A stretch of DNA of 8,502 bases from Clostridia bacterium (GCA_017431755.1 JAFRKM010000004.1:1-8502); one strand, 5' to 3'; counted from the first letter of the stretch, positions 1-7,187 are shown. The notes: generated by a model from the sequence alone, not told the origin. Numbers and translations: made by a program.

Positions 1-1011
1 AAACATCAAAAAATAAAACAAAATCCATGTAATAGCACTTGACTTCAAAACATCAAAAAAACTTGGGAAACACGAAACAGACGCCATCATAATTCCAAAA
101 ACAACTACCGAAATCTTTTTTGCTTTTTCGCCAAAAACTTTTTTTATTCCTTCTGAAGCCAAAATAAAAAACAAAGAAAGTTTTAAAAATATTCCCGAAA
201 TCCAAACGCCCAAATAAAGTGAATCTCAGTGCTTAAAAGATCCACATTTGCCTATTCCTGCTGCTGTATACACCGGAAAAAGCTGCGTATAAACAAAATT
301 ACCCATAGAACCTATAATAAGAATTATTATCATGGCAAAAAGTAAATAAACTAAAAAATTCCAAACAAATATGCCTGTTTTTTTATTGCCTTTTCCCATT
401 GGTAATAAAACTGCCAACGCAAGGACGCAAGGGCTTTGCGATATCATATATACAACGCCTTCTTTTACTGACTCATTGCCACTATACATCAAAGGTGTAA
501 AATTAATTGGTTCTACACATGAAAAAAGTGAAATGCCCAAAATAACTATCGAAAAAATCGTTGAAATTAAAATAAACGTTGACGTTCTGGCAAGTGCCTC
601 TAAACCTTTATATGAACCATAGCATGCACAAATTATAAGGACAAAAGTAAGAAAAGTAATAGAAATCGGCGGATTAACTGCATTTGAAATAAAATTATTA
701 AAAACCGCCACCGTATGAAAACAAATTACAAGATAATAAACAACATAAATAAAAATTAATATCATTCCACATTTGCCCATCAAATCGTAAATATTATCCA
801 TTATATTCATTTTTTCATCCATCGAAAAAAGTTTATATATCGGCCAAATTATTAAAAATGTTAGCATAAAAGACACCACAGCCGAAACAAGATGATCCCA
901 TATATCAGAATCCCCAATAAGCAAACTACCATACGTCATACTTATTACAATTTTGCTTATAAAAAGCATCGAAAATATTTGCCCGGAACTAATGCATGGC
1001 CTTTTTTCCAT
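1..1011 (-). pseudogene. gerAB: GerAB-type spore germination permease subunit, interrupted by an in-frame TGA and cut by the window edge
   Basis: This is a membrane subunit of a GerA-type germinant receptor, in the spore permease branch of the APC transporter superfamily. GerAB subunits sit in the inner spore membrane and are thought to bind the small-molecule germinant. The first 261 residues show successive hydrophobic segments (roughly 12-32, 42-60, 82-108, 116-132, 144-164, 190-204, 213-240) and the family-like stretch YGSYKGLEALARTS at 131-144. The ATG at 1009-1011 lies 9 bases after AAGGGAG and 19 bases after the gerAA stop, so the two are co-transcribed. After His261 a TGA (226-228) interrupts the frame. 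Translation then continues without another stop to base 1, giving DSLYLGVWISGIF and further hydrophobic sequence that fits the normal C-terminal part of this family (about 360 residues in full). I infer a recent nonsense mutation or a sequence error. The product stopped at 261 would lack the last membrane segments. A GerAC gene would be expected beyond the left edge. Confidence 0.82.
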
Positions 1012-1030
1012 AAATTTTTCTCCCTTATTT

Positions 1031-2452
1031 TTACTTTACTTCTGAACCCGGAAAATCCTGGACTTTTATGTTTTTCTTAGAAAGAAAACTCCAGCCGCAC
1101 CTTGTTAAAACATCTCTCATAGCAAAAAATTTAAATGGCGCAATCGGCGAAGTAAAAGGTATACCATAAGATTTTTTGGAAGATATATTAACAAGCACCG
1201 CTGTAAATATTATCATAATTCCCCATATTCCAAGCAAACCGCCAACAATTATAAAAACAAATTTTAAAATAGAAATCGGTTCATAAAGATTTGGTATAAC
1301 ATAAGAAGAAATTGCAGTAAGCGCCACCACCATTAGCGTTGGCCCCCCTATTAAACCCGAGCTTACCGCCGTTTCGCCAATAACAAGTGCCCCCACTATA
1401 CTGACTGCGTGTCCAAGAGGCCTTGGTATTCTAAGGCCGGCTTCACGCATTATTTCATAAATTAAATGTATGAAAATTGTTTCCGTCATAAGGGAAAATG
1501 GCGTAGTACTTACAGCTAAAGCAATTTTATTAAGAATTGGTCCGGGCAAAATTTCCGGATTAAATGTACTTACTCCAACATAAAGTCCAGGCAAAAGTGT
1601 GGACATAAAAAAAGCAAGATATTTAAGCCATCTGGTAAATGTTGCAAAATAAGTATGCATAGAATAATCGTCCAAATGCTGAAAATACTCAACAAAAAGG
1701 TAAGGAACTATAAGCGCATTTGGTGTACCGTCAATTAAAATTACAACTCGTCCTTCTGATATTTTACCGCAAATTGTATCGGGGCGTTCCGTCATACCGA
1801 CACTGCTAAAAAGAGAAAAATCCCCGTCGTCTTCAAGATACGGCACCAAATATCCCGCCTCCATCACCATATCCAAATTTACTTTAGAAAGATTTTCCTT
1901 TATTTTATTTAATATATTTTCTGAAACCTTATTCGTCATATAGCAAAGGCAAACAGCAGTCTGACTTGTATACCCCAGATTAACAACTTCAAATTTAAGT
2001 TTTGGACTTTTAAGGCGCTTCCTTATAAGTGTCATATTCATATTTACAGATTCAACAAGACCTTCTCTAGAACCTCTTTGCATAAGCTCTGAAGATGGCT
2101 CTGAAACGGCTCTAACCGGAAAACCTTGAACCCCAAGCGCAATCATACTATCGCAACCATCAACAGCAAAAAGCGCAAAACCAGACATTATCATATTAAA
2201 TGCATCTTCATAAGTACAAACCTGAGTTTGGTCAACGGCCGTAATAACATAATCCTTAATGTAATTAAATTTTTCAAGAGGGGCTTCACCTTTTATAGAA
2301 GCATTAACTATTGGGTTTACAACGCTTATCGCAACCGTGTCTTTATTTACCATACCCGCTAAGGTTATCACAGCACAGCTAATTCCATCTAAATTTATAT
2401 ATTTTATGCATAAATCCGCGCTATTGTCAAATTCCAATTTAAATTTCTGCAC
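1031..2452 (-). CDS. gerAA: GerAA-type spore germination protein (start uncertain, N-terminus probably damaged)
   Basis: This is the GerAA-family subunit of a germinant receptor, which works with GerAB and GerAC in the inner spore membrane to sense germinants. Counted from the GTG at 2450-2452 it has 473 residues. There is a soluble N-terminal domain with the family stretch REGLVESVNMNMTLIRKRLK (129-148), then GRVVILIDGTPNALIVP (234-250). The membrane part (about 275-420) contains EIMREAGLRIPRPLGHAVSI (333-352), GALVIGETAVSSG (354-366) and VVALTAISSYVIP (375-387). The C-terminal tail is of normal family type and ends with TAA. The GTG start is doubtful: it lies inside a conserved helix (SKSIQRN-VQKFK), has no clear ribosome binding site, and the same frame is open back to 2587 with family-like sequence. 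Members are usually about 490-540 residues, so some 40-50 N-terminal residues are missing from this call. gerAB follows after 19 bases. Confidence 0.85.
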   Translation of the reverse strand: MQKFKLEFDNSADLCIKYINLDGISCAVITLAGMVNKDTVAISVVNPIVNASIKGEAPLEKFNYIKDYVITAVDQTQVCTYEDAFNMIMSGFALFAVDGCDSMIALGVQGFPVRAVSEPSSELMQRGSREGLVESVNMNMTLIRKRLKSPKLKFEVVNLGYTSQTAVCLCYMTNKVSENILNKIKENLSKVNLDMVMEAGYLVPYLEDDGDFSLFSSVGMTERPDTICGKISEGRVVILIDGTPNALIVPYLFVEYFQHLDDYSMHTYFATFTRWLKYLAFFMSTLLPGLYVGVSTFNPEILPGPILNKIALAVSTTPFSLMTETIFIHLIYEIMREAGLRIPRPLGHAVSIVGALVIGETAVSSGLIGGPTLMVVALTAISSYVIPNLYEPISILKFVFIIVGGLLGIWGIMIIFTAVLVNISSKKSYGIPFTSPIAPFKFFAMRDVLTRCGWSFLSKKNIKVQDFPGSEVK

Positions 2453-2608
2453 ATTTCTTTGAATAGATTTAGAAAAAAATTCTTTAGATTTGCTTTGCTT
2501 TTTTTCATTTGGCTTATCATAACTTTTTTTAAAATATTTTAATAAACTTAAAATACTCGCTGCCCCCTTAAAAACATCCTTTGCTTTTTAATTTTTGCAT
2601 TAAAACAT
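2453..2608 (-). pseudogene. gerAA: Disrupted N-terminal coding segment and start region of gerAA
   Basis: The gerAA frame continues upstream of the GTG at 2452 as an open frame to 2587. It encodes a lysine-rich leader and then KEFFSKSIQRN, which fits the usual N-terminal helix of GerAA proteins. No ATG, GTG or TTG occurs in this frame before 2587. Further up, in the same frame, an ATG at 2606-2608 lies 8 bases after GCGGAG, an ideal start. Its third codon is TAA (2600-2602) and a second TAA lies at 2588-2590. A different ATG at 2598-2600 would join the gerAA frame if the run of five A on the minus strand (2585-2589) were one base shorter. I read this as a start region broken by small indels or substitutions, or affected by homopolymer sequence errors. 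Confidence 0.55.
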
Positions 2609-2676
2609 AAAATATACTCCGCAAAAGAAAAACAGCCCGGACTATAAGCCCAAGCAATTTTTCAATTTAGTATATT

Positions 2677-3057
2677 TTATCCAATTATACCTGTGTAATA
2701 CTCTTCTTCAGCAACTTCTTTAGCCAATTTTACCGGCCTGTGAGATTCTTCGCCAAATGGACAGTTTTTACAGTCTATTCCGGCTTCACCAATTTCAGTT
2801 TTAGCGCCAAAAATCATCGGAACTTCTACTCTGATTTTTTGGCTTACGGTAAATTTACATGTACATCTTGGTTTGCCTTCGCATTCTTTAGTCCCTCTTT
2901 TAATAATTGGTTTACCTACGCATTCAGTTTTTACCCTACCAACTTTAGCAAAAGGTTTAATTTCTACCGGTACTCCAACTACAACATCCTGAACTCCCAT
3001 TGCCGGACATACCTCGGCTTCATAATTATATTGTTTTTCACATGACTTACAAGACAT
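2677..3057 (-). CDS. Small cysteine-rich protein of unknown function, next to the ger genes
   Basis: The protein has 126 residues and I cannot assign a function. It has nine cysteines: C3 and C6 (CxxC), C17, C46, C59, C65 and C67 (CxC), C96 and C99 (CxxC). Between them lies a probable beta-rich core with alternating hydrophobic residues: VQDVVVGVPVEIKPFAKVG (22-40) and FTVSQKIRVEVPMIFGAKTE (69-88). There is no signal peptide or membrane segment, and the tail (102-126) is charged. From memory it resembles short clostridial proteins with a 'CPavGvqdv..PV.vkPFa...C.G.P...C.ftisQ...VEvP..fGA' pattern. These are usually labelled hypothetical, and some resemble spore-envelope proteins. Metal binding or disulfide cross-linking is possible but inferred. 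The ATG follows AAAGGAGG by 12 bases. It lies upstream of and parallel to gerAA. A gap of about 70 bases with no convincing terminator lies before gerAA's likely original start, so co-transcription is possible. Confidence 0.8.
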   Translation of the reverse strand: MSCKSCEKQYNYEAEVCPAMGVQDVVVGVPVEIKPFAKVGRVKTECVGKPIIKRGTKECEGKPRCTCKFTVSQKIRVEVPMIFGAKTEIGEAGIDCKNCPFGEESHRPVKLAKEVAEEEYYTGIIG

Positions 3058-3069
3058 AATTATAAAATT

Positions 3070-3077
3070 CCTCCTTT
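3070..3077 (-). promoter_or_regulatory. Strong ribosome binding site of the 126-residue cysteine-rich protein
   Basis: The minus-strand bases AAAGGAGG are a near-perfect match to the 16S rRNA tail. They lie 12 bases before the ATG at 3055-3057, slightly further than usual. No other start codon lies between them in this frame, so they support that start. A TATAAT-like minus-strand hexamer occurs further upstream at 3136-3141, but no matching -35 box is evident, so I do not call a promoter. Confidence 0.6.
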
Positions 3078-3187
3078 AAACACTTCATGGATTTTAGAGT
3101 TACATTAAATTTTTATATTAAGTAACCTCTTTATTATTATATTCAAAGGCCTTAAAATGAGTGCTTAAAAAAAGCCAAAACAAACAG

Positions 3188-3216
3188 TTGAATATTCTTT
3201 AAAACAGTAGTATAAT
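3188..3216 (+). promoter_or_regulatory. Vegetative (sigma-A type) promoter of the PPIase-rsmD operon
   Basis: TTGAAT at 3188-3193 and a perfect TATAAT at 3211-3216 are separated by 17 bases, the optimal spacing. Transcription should start near 3223, leaving a leader of about 40 bases before the isomerase ATG. That leader contains the ribosome binding site AAGGAGA at about 3248-3254. No operator or attenuator structure was seen in it. Confidence 0.8.
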
Positions 3217-3262
3217 TACGCATTAGGTACAGAATTACTTAAATAAAAAGGAGACTTTTAAA

Positions 3263-4063
3263 ATGAAAATCAAAAAAAGTATATTAGGGGTAATTTTAAT
3301 GAGCAGTATTTTAACATTTTTTTCAGGCTGTGGACAAAACAATAATAATTCAAATGAAAATGAAGAAATTTCTTCTAAAGTAGGATATCAACTAGAAAAG
3401 CCGGCAAGTGGAGAGGAAATTGCAGTTGTAACAACAACCGAAGGAACTTTTAAAATAAGATTTTTCCCTGAAGAAGCGCCCAAAGCTGTAGAAAACTTTA
3501 AAGAACTTTCCAAAAAAGGATATTACAATGACGTTAAATTCCACAGAGTAATTAAAGACTTTATGGTGCAAACTGGTGACCCAGAAGGAACAGGAATGGG
3601 TGGACAAAGTACTTGGGGTGAAGATTTTGAAGATGAATTTAGCCCGAATTTGCTTAATATAACAGGGGCACTTGCTATGGCAAACCGTGGCCCGAACACA
3701 AACGGAAGTCAGTTTTTCATTAATAATCAAAGCCCAGATAAATTTTCCGGTTGGGATAATTTTGAACAGTATTATAAAATGTACAAGAAAAACCCCGATC
3801 TATTCACACAAAATTACGGTGGAACTTTAGATATGTCTAAAATAACAAATAAAATAAAGGATTTATATACTGAGCATGGTGGAAACCCACACCTTGACGG
3901 ATATTATAACACCGCTAAAAAAGGTCACACAGTATTTGGGCAAGTTTTTGACGGTATGGAAACTATAAATAAAATATCAGATACTAATGTAAACGAGCAA
4001 GACATGCCTTTAAATGATATTCTTATTAAAAATATAAGTCTTGAAAACTACTCGGAAAATTAA
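3263..4063 (+). CDS. Cyclophilin-type peptidyl-prolyl cis-trans isomerase lipoprotein
   Basis: The enzyme catalyses cis-trans isomerisation of Xaa-Pro bonds. It is probably lipid-anchored on the outer face of the membrane, where it would help exported proteins fold. It has 266 residues. A signal peptide with lysines at 2, 4 and 5 and a hydrophobic core ends in the lipobox F20-S21-G22-C23, followed by a short Asn-rich linker. The cyclophilin domain runs from about 52 to 262. Active-site landmarks are R95, F100 and Q103 in FHRVIKDFMVQTGDP, GTGMGGQS (109-116), MANRGPNTNGSQFFI (139-153) and H222 in HTVFGQVFDGM. An insert of about 65 residues (157-221), rich in aromatic and charged residues, separates the last two motifs. 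Such inserts occur in Firmicutes lipoprotein cyclophilins; SlrA of Streptococcus pneumoniae is a similar-sized lipoprotein cyclophilin. The ATG follows AAGGAGA by about 8 bases. It is the first gene of an operon, with rsmD 19 bases downstream. Confidence 0.93.
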   Translation: MKIKKSILGVILMSSILTFFSGCGQNNNNSNENEEISSKVGYQLEKPASGEEIAVVTTTEGTFKIRFFPEEAPKAVENFKELSKKGYYNDVKFHRVIKDFMVQTGDPEGTGMGGQSTWGEDFEDEFSPNLLNITGALAMANRGPNTNGSQFFINNQSPDKFSGWDNFEQYYKMYKKNPDLFTQNYGGTLDMSKITNKIKDLYTEHGGNPHLDGYYNTAKKGHTVFGQVFDGMETINKISDTNVNEQDMPLNDILIKNISLENYSEN

Positions 4064-4082
4064 TTAAAAGAGGTGTTTTACT

Positions 4083-4634
4083 ATGCAAGTCATTGGTGGA
4101 AAATTCAAAGGAATACAATTAGAATCCAGCAAAAATGAACTTTTACGTCCCACAAAAGACCGCATAAAAGAATCCATCTTTGATATTCTCCAATTTAAAA
4201 TAATCGGGAAAAATTTTATAGATGTTTTTGGTGGTACAGGACAAGTAGGTATAGAAGCACTTAGCAGGGGTGCAAAATATGTTACCATATTAGAAATAAA
4301 AAAAGAAAATACAGATTTAATTAAAAAAAATATTTCCAAATTAAAATGTAGCGGTAATATAAAAGCAATTACTACCGACGCAAAAAAATATTTCCAAAAT
4401 AACAAACAAAACTTTGACATCGCTTTTTTAGATCCACCTTATAAAAACACAGATTTACTACATAAAACTCTTGATTTAATAACCGAAAGAATATCCGAAC
4501 CCGGCATAATCATTACTGAAACTCAGTCAGAATATGATGCCCCAGAAAAAATAAAAAATTTTTCTTTGCAAAAAAGATATAAATATGGTACTATAACATT
4601 GAATCTTTACGTTTCAGATTTAAATAAAGATTAA
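4083..4634 (+). CDS. rsmD: 16S rRNA (guanine(966)-N(2))-methyltransferase RsmD
   Basis: RsmD methylates the N2 of G966 (E. coli numbering) in 16S rRNA near the P site, using S-adenosylmethionine. At 183 residues it is normal for the family. Visible landmarks are the N-terminal MQVIGGKFKG and RPTKDRIKESIFDIL (22-36). The cofactor loop is DVFGGTGQVGIEALSRGA (47-64), with E71 as the likely ribose-binding acid. The catalytic motif is DPPY (117-120), typical of amino-methyltransferases acting on exocyclic amines. The loop reads FGG where most members have FAG, a conservative difference. The ATG lies about 8 bases after AAGAGGTG. The gene is 19 bases after the isomerase gene and 17 bases before the coiled-coil gene, so all three are probably on one transcript. 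In many Clostridia coaD follows rsmD directly; here it does not. Confidence 0.95.
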   Translation: MQVIGGKFKGIQLESSKNELLRPTKDRIKESIFDILQFKIIGKNFIDVFGGTGQVGIEALSRGAKYVTILEIKKENTDLIKKNISKLKCSGNIKAITTDAKKYFQNNKQNFDIAFLDPPYKNTDLLHKTLDLITERISEPGIIITETQSEYDAPEKIKNFSLQKRYKYGTITLNLYVSDLNKD

Positions 4635-4651
4635 TTTTAGGAGGAAAATTT

Positions 4652-5128
4652 ATGGAGATAGATCGTTTGTTAGATGAATTAGAAGATATTTTAGAAATAT
4701 CTTGGCAACTGCCTCTTTCCGGAGGAAAAGCATTTGTTGATACAAAAGAAGTAAAAAGAATTTTAGAAGATATAAGGCTAAAATTGCCATCAGAAGTAAT
4801 GCAAGCTAAAAAAATAGTTAGCAACAGAACAAAAATTTTGGAAAATACTCACACAGAAGCAGAAAACATAATAAAAGCTTCTGAAGAAAAAGTAAAAACT
4901 ATGGTAAGCCAAACAGAAATAGTAAAAGCTGCAAACGCAAACGCCAAAAATATTATTTCTGAAGCAAATGCCAAATCAAAAGATATTATAGAACGCGCAC
5001 ACAGATATGTGGACGGGTTAATTAAAAGTTTAGATGATACAATTACACAAAATTTATCTGAAATAAAAAAAGCAAGACAAATGTTACGTTCGTCCGCTAA
5101 AGATTATTCAAATCTTAAAGAAGAATAA
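4652..5128 (+). CDS. Coiled-coil protein of the clostridial rsmD neighbourhood, often labelled ATPase or ATP synthase subunit B-like
   Basis: This 158-residue soluble protein has no established function. Its N-terminus, LLDELEDILEISWQLPLSGG (6-25), and the following segment, DTKEVKRILEDIRLKLPSEV (30-49), form a conserved block that I recognise from short clostridial proteins encoded beside rsmD and coaD. From about 50 to 150 it is almost entirely helical and rich in Ala, Glu and Lys, with heptad-like spacing that predicts a long coiled coil. That resemblance to F0 subunit B or V-type subunit E explains the common ATPase label. There is no Walker motif, so the label should not be taken as enzymatic activity. 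There is no signal peptide or membrane segment. The ATG lies 7 bases after AGGAGG. It is the last gene of the operon, with the terminator hairpin starting 28 bases after its stop. Confidence 0.85.
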   Translation: MEIDRLLDELEDILEISWQLPLSGGKAFVDTKEVKRILEDIRLKLPSEVMQAKKIVSNRTKILENTHTEAENIIKASEEKVKTMVSQTEIVKAANANAKNIISEANAKSKDIIERAHRYVDGLIKSLDDTITQNLSEIKKARQMLRSSAKDYSNLKEE

Positions 5129-5155
5129 AGCTAATAAATTTTTTATAAATAAAAC

Positions 5156-5187
5156 AATACCTACTTAACTTGTGGTAGGTATTTTTT
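5156..5187. terminator. Bidirectional intrinsic terminator between convergent operons
   Basis: AATACCTAC (5156-5164) pairs perfectly with GTAGGTATT (5175-5183) to give a 9-base-pair stem with a 10-base loop. On the plus strand T's run on to 5187, which ends the isomerase-rsmD-coiled-coil operon. On the minus strand the hairpin is followed by TGTTTTATTTAT, so it can also end the pdp-ligA transcript, whose last stop codon is at 5194-5196. The stem is AT-rich, so its strength is moderate. Confidence 0.85.
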
Positions 5188-5193
5188 GTATAT

Positions 5194-7170
5194 CTATATC
5201 ATTTTTAAAAACTCATCTTCGCTAATTACTTTTACATTTAATTTTTTTGCTTTTTCCAGTTTGCTACCAGGATCTTCACCGCATAAAACATACGACGTAT
5301 TTTTAGAAACGCTTGATGTTACTTTCCCGCCTAAACTTTCAATTATTTCTGTGGCTTCACCCCTGGTATAACCTGACAAAGCTCCCGTTAAAACAAAAGA
5401 TTTATTTTCAAATTTTCTATCTTTAATATTACTTTCAAAATCAGTTTTTATTCCCAAAGATTTGAATTTTTCAATAAGTTCTAAATTCATAGGCACAGAA
5501 AAATACGAATTTATGCTGTCAGCAATTATTTCTCCAACTCCATCCAATAAACTTATCTCTTCTTTTTTCGAATTTATAATATTATCTATGGTTTTAAACT
5601 TTTGAGCAAACAATTTTGCTGCTTTTTGCCCGACATGACGAATACCTAAAGCAAATAAAAATTTATCTAGCCCTCTGCTTTTTGATTTTTCTATTGCGTT
5701 AATTAAATTTTCAGAAGATTTTTCGCCCATTCGCTCCATACTTAAAATATCTTCTTTTCTTAGCGTATAAATATCGGCCGCAGAATTTATCATATTATTT
5801 TCCACCATAGAATTTATAAGGGATTCTCCCAGCCCTTCAATATCCATAGCACCCTTAGAAACAAAATGAATTAAATTCCTTCTAAGCTGGGCCGGACAAT
5901 CTATATTTACACATCTAAGCGCTACTTCATCATCAATTTGCACTATATTCGACCCGCAAGAAGGGCATTTATCCGGAAATTCAAAAGGGGCAGAATTTTT
6001 TCCATGAGAATCAACTTTTACAACTTCAGGTATAATTTCTCCCGCTTTTCTTATAATAAGTTTATCTCCTATTCTAATATCTTTTTCATTAATAAAATCC
6101 TTGTTATGCAGCACAACACGACGAACAGTTGAACCAGATATAAAAACCGGATCCAAAATTCCAGTAGGTGTAAGTATTCCAGTTCTACCAACATTTATTT
6201 CTATATTTAAAAGTTTGGTTGATTTTTCTTCCGGTGGATATTTAAAAGCTTCTGCCCAACGCGGAAATTTAGCCGTACTTCCCAAAATTTTTCGGTGTTC
6301 AAAAAGATCAATCTTCACTACTGCACCATCTGTTTGAAACGGCAAATTTAGTTTTATTTTTCCTATACGGTTAATTTCGTCGATAACTTCCCCAATACTT
6401 TTGCACAGTTTATAAAACGGCACAACCGGCAAACCAACCGCTTTAAGGTAATCCAAAGATTCTTTATGCGATTTTAATTTTTTGTCCTCAATTTGCTGAA
6501 TATTAAAAATAAATATATCAAGATTTCTGGCGGCAGTTACGCGGGAATCTTTTTGCCTTAAAGATCCTGCTGCAGCATTTCTTGGGTTTTTAAATGTTTT
6601 TTCCCCTTCAGCTTCTTGAGCTTTAGTTAAACTCAAAAAGTTTTCTTTAGACATATAAACTTCTCCGCGAACCTCTAAAAACGGAACAGCTGCATCAATT
6701 GTTTTTGGCAAAGATTTTATTGTCAAAATGTTATCCGTTATATCTTCCCCCACTTGTCCATCGCCACGAGTGGAAGCCCTGAAAAGCTTTCCGTTTTTAT
6801 ATTCTATTGAAACAGAAAGCCCATCTATTTTTGGTTCAACAACATAAGTTGGAGCCTTTATACTACCCCTCACCCTTTTATCAAAAGCTTCTATTTCGTC
6901 TAATGAAAATGAATCATGAAGACTTTCCATTTTAACTTTATGCTCAACCGGAGAAAACTTTACCGCAGCTGTTCCACCAACATGTTGAGTTGGAGATTTT
7001 TCGGAAATTAATCCCGGAAATTTATTTTCCAAATCTTCTAATTTTTTCAAAAGCATATCATATTCATAATCGTCAATTTCAGGCGAATCTTCATCATAAT
7101 ACTTCTTATTATGATATTCTATTTCTTTTCTATATTTATCAGCAAGTTTTTCTGCATCTTTAAAATCCAT
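5194..7170 (-). CDS. ligA: NAD-dependent DNA ligase LigA
   Basis: LigA seals nicks in double-stranded DNA using NAD+ and is essential for joining Okazaki fragments and for repair. The 658 residues match the family length, and all domains are present. Domain Ia has YHNKKYYDEDSPEIDDYEYD (19-38), which binds the NMN part of NAD+. The adenylation domain has the nucleophile K114 in EPKIDGLS (112-119), then RASTRGDGQVGED (131-143), KNPRNAAAGSLRQ (194-206) and PRWAEAFKYPPEE (303-315). An OB-fold follows, then a Cys4 zinc finger (C402, C405, C420, C425), helix-hairpin-helix repeats (about 440-560) and a C-terminal BRCT domain (about 586-658). No key residue is missing. The ATG lies 9 bases after AAGAGG, which sits only a few bases after the pdp stop codon. 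The 17-base gap between the two genes implies co-transcription with pdp. The stop is TAG, just before the shared terminator. Confidence 0.97.
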   Translation of the reverse strand: MDFKDAEKLADKYRKEIEYHNKKYYDEDSPEIDDYEYDMLLKKLEDLENKFPGLISEKSPTQHVGGTAAVKFSPVEHKVKMESLHDSFSLDEIEAFDKRVRGSIKAPTYVVEPKIDGLSVSIEYKNGKLFRASTRGDGQVGEDITDNILTIKSLPKTIDAAVPFLEVRGEVYMSKENFLSLTKAQEAEGEKTFKNPRNAAAGSLRQKDSRVTAARNLDIFIFNIQQIEDKKLKSHKESLDYLKAVGLPVVPFYKLCKSIGEVIDEINRIGKIKLNLPFQTDGAVVKIDLFEHRKILGSTAKFPRWAEAFKYPPEEKSTKLLNIEINVGRTGILTPTGILDPVFISGSTVRRVVLHNKDFINEKDIRIGDKLIIRKAGEIIPEVVKVDSHGKNSAPFEFPDKCPSCGSNIVQIDDEVALRCVNIDCPAQLRRNLIHFVSKGAMDIEGLGESLINSMVENNMINSAADIYTLRKEDILSMERMGEKSSENLINAIEKSKSRGLDKFLFALGIRHVGQKAAKLFAQKFKTIDNIINSKKEEISLLDGVGEIIADSINSYFSVPMNLELIEKFKSLGIKTDFESNIKDRKFENKSFVLTGALSGYTRGEATEIIESLGGKVTSSVSKNTSYVLCGEDPGSKLEKAKKLNVKVISEDEFLKMI

Positions 7171-7187
7171 ATAAGTTCGCCTCTTTA

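Noticed and set aside
1..60. Near-direct repeat of acatcaaaaaa at the left edge
   Set aside because: It is low-complexity A-rich sequence encoding Phe and Leu within the gerAB membrane region, not a structured repeat.
226..228. UGA recoded as tryptophan or another amino acid across the genome
   Set aside because: The long frames of ligA, pdp, rsmD, gerAA and the isomerase contain no internal TGA, and their tryptophans are TGG. The genes here end in TAA or TAG rather than TGA, which is noted, but seven stops are too few to show reassignment.
226..228. Selenocysteine at the gerAB TGA
   Set aside because: The codon lies between a loop and a membrane segment where GerAB has no conserved cysteine, and no selenocysteine-type hairpin is evident next to it.
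371..622. Plus-strand open frame of 83 codons within gerAB
   Set aside because: It lies wholly antisense to gerAB, has no ribosome binding site, and reads as the mirror of a hydrophobic membrane gene.
2580..2608. Programmed ribosomal frameshift at the start of gerAA
   Set aside because: It would need a +1 shift within a few codons of the ATG at 2598-2600, which has no well-spaced ribosome binding site. No standard slippery heptamer in the right phase with a stimulatory structure is visible.
2625..2660. Possible terminator after the 126-residue gene, suggested by GGGCT repeats followed by T's
   Set aside because: The two GGGCT copies are direct repeats, not inverted, so they do not form a stem on the transcribed strand.
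6101..6337. Plus-strand open frame of 78 codons within ligA
   Set aside because: It is antisense to the conserved OB-fold region of LigA and has no start signal. The same holds for the other antisense frames over ligA, pdp and rsmD.
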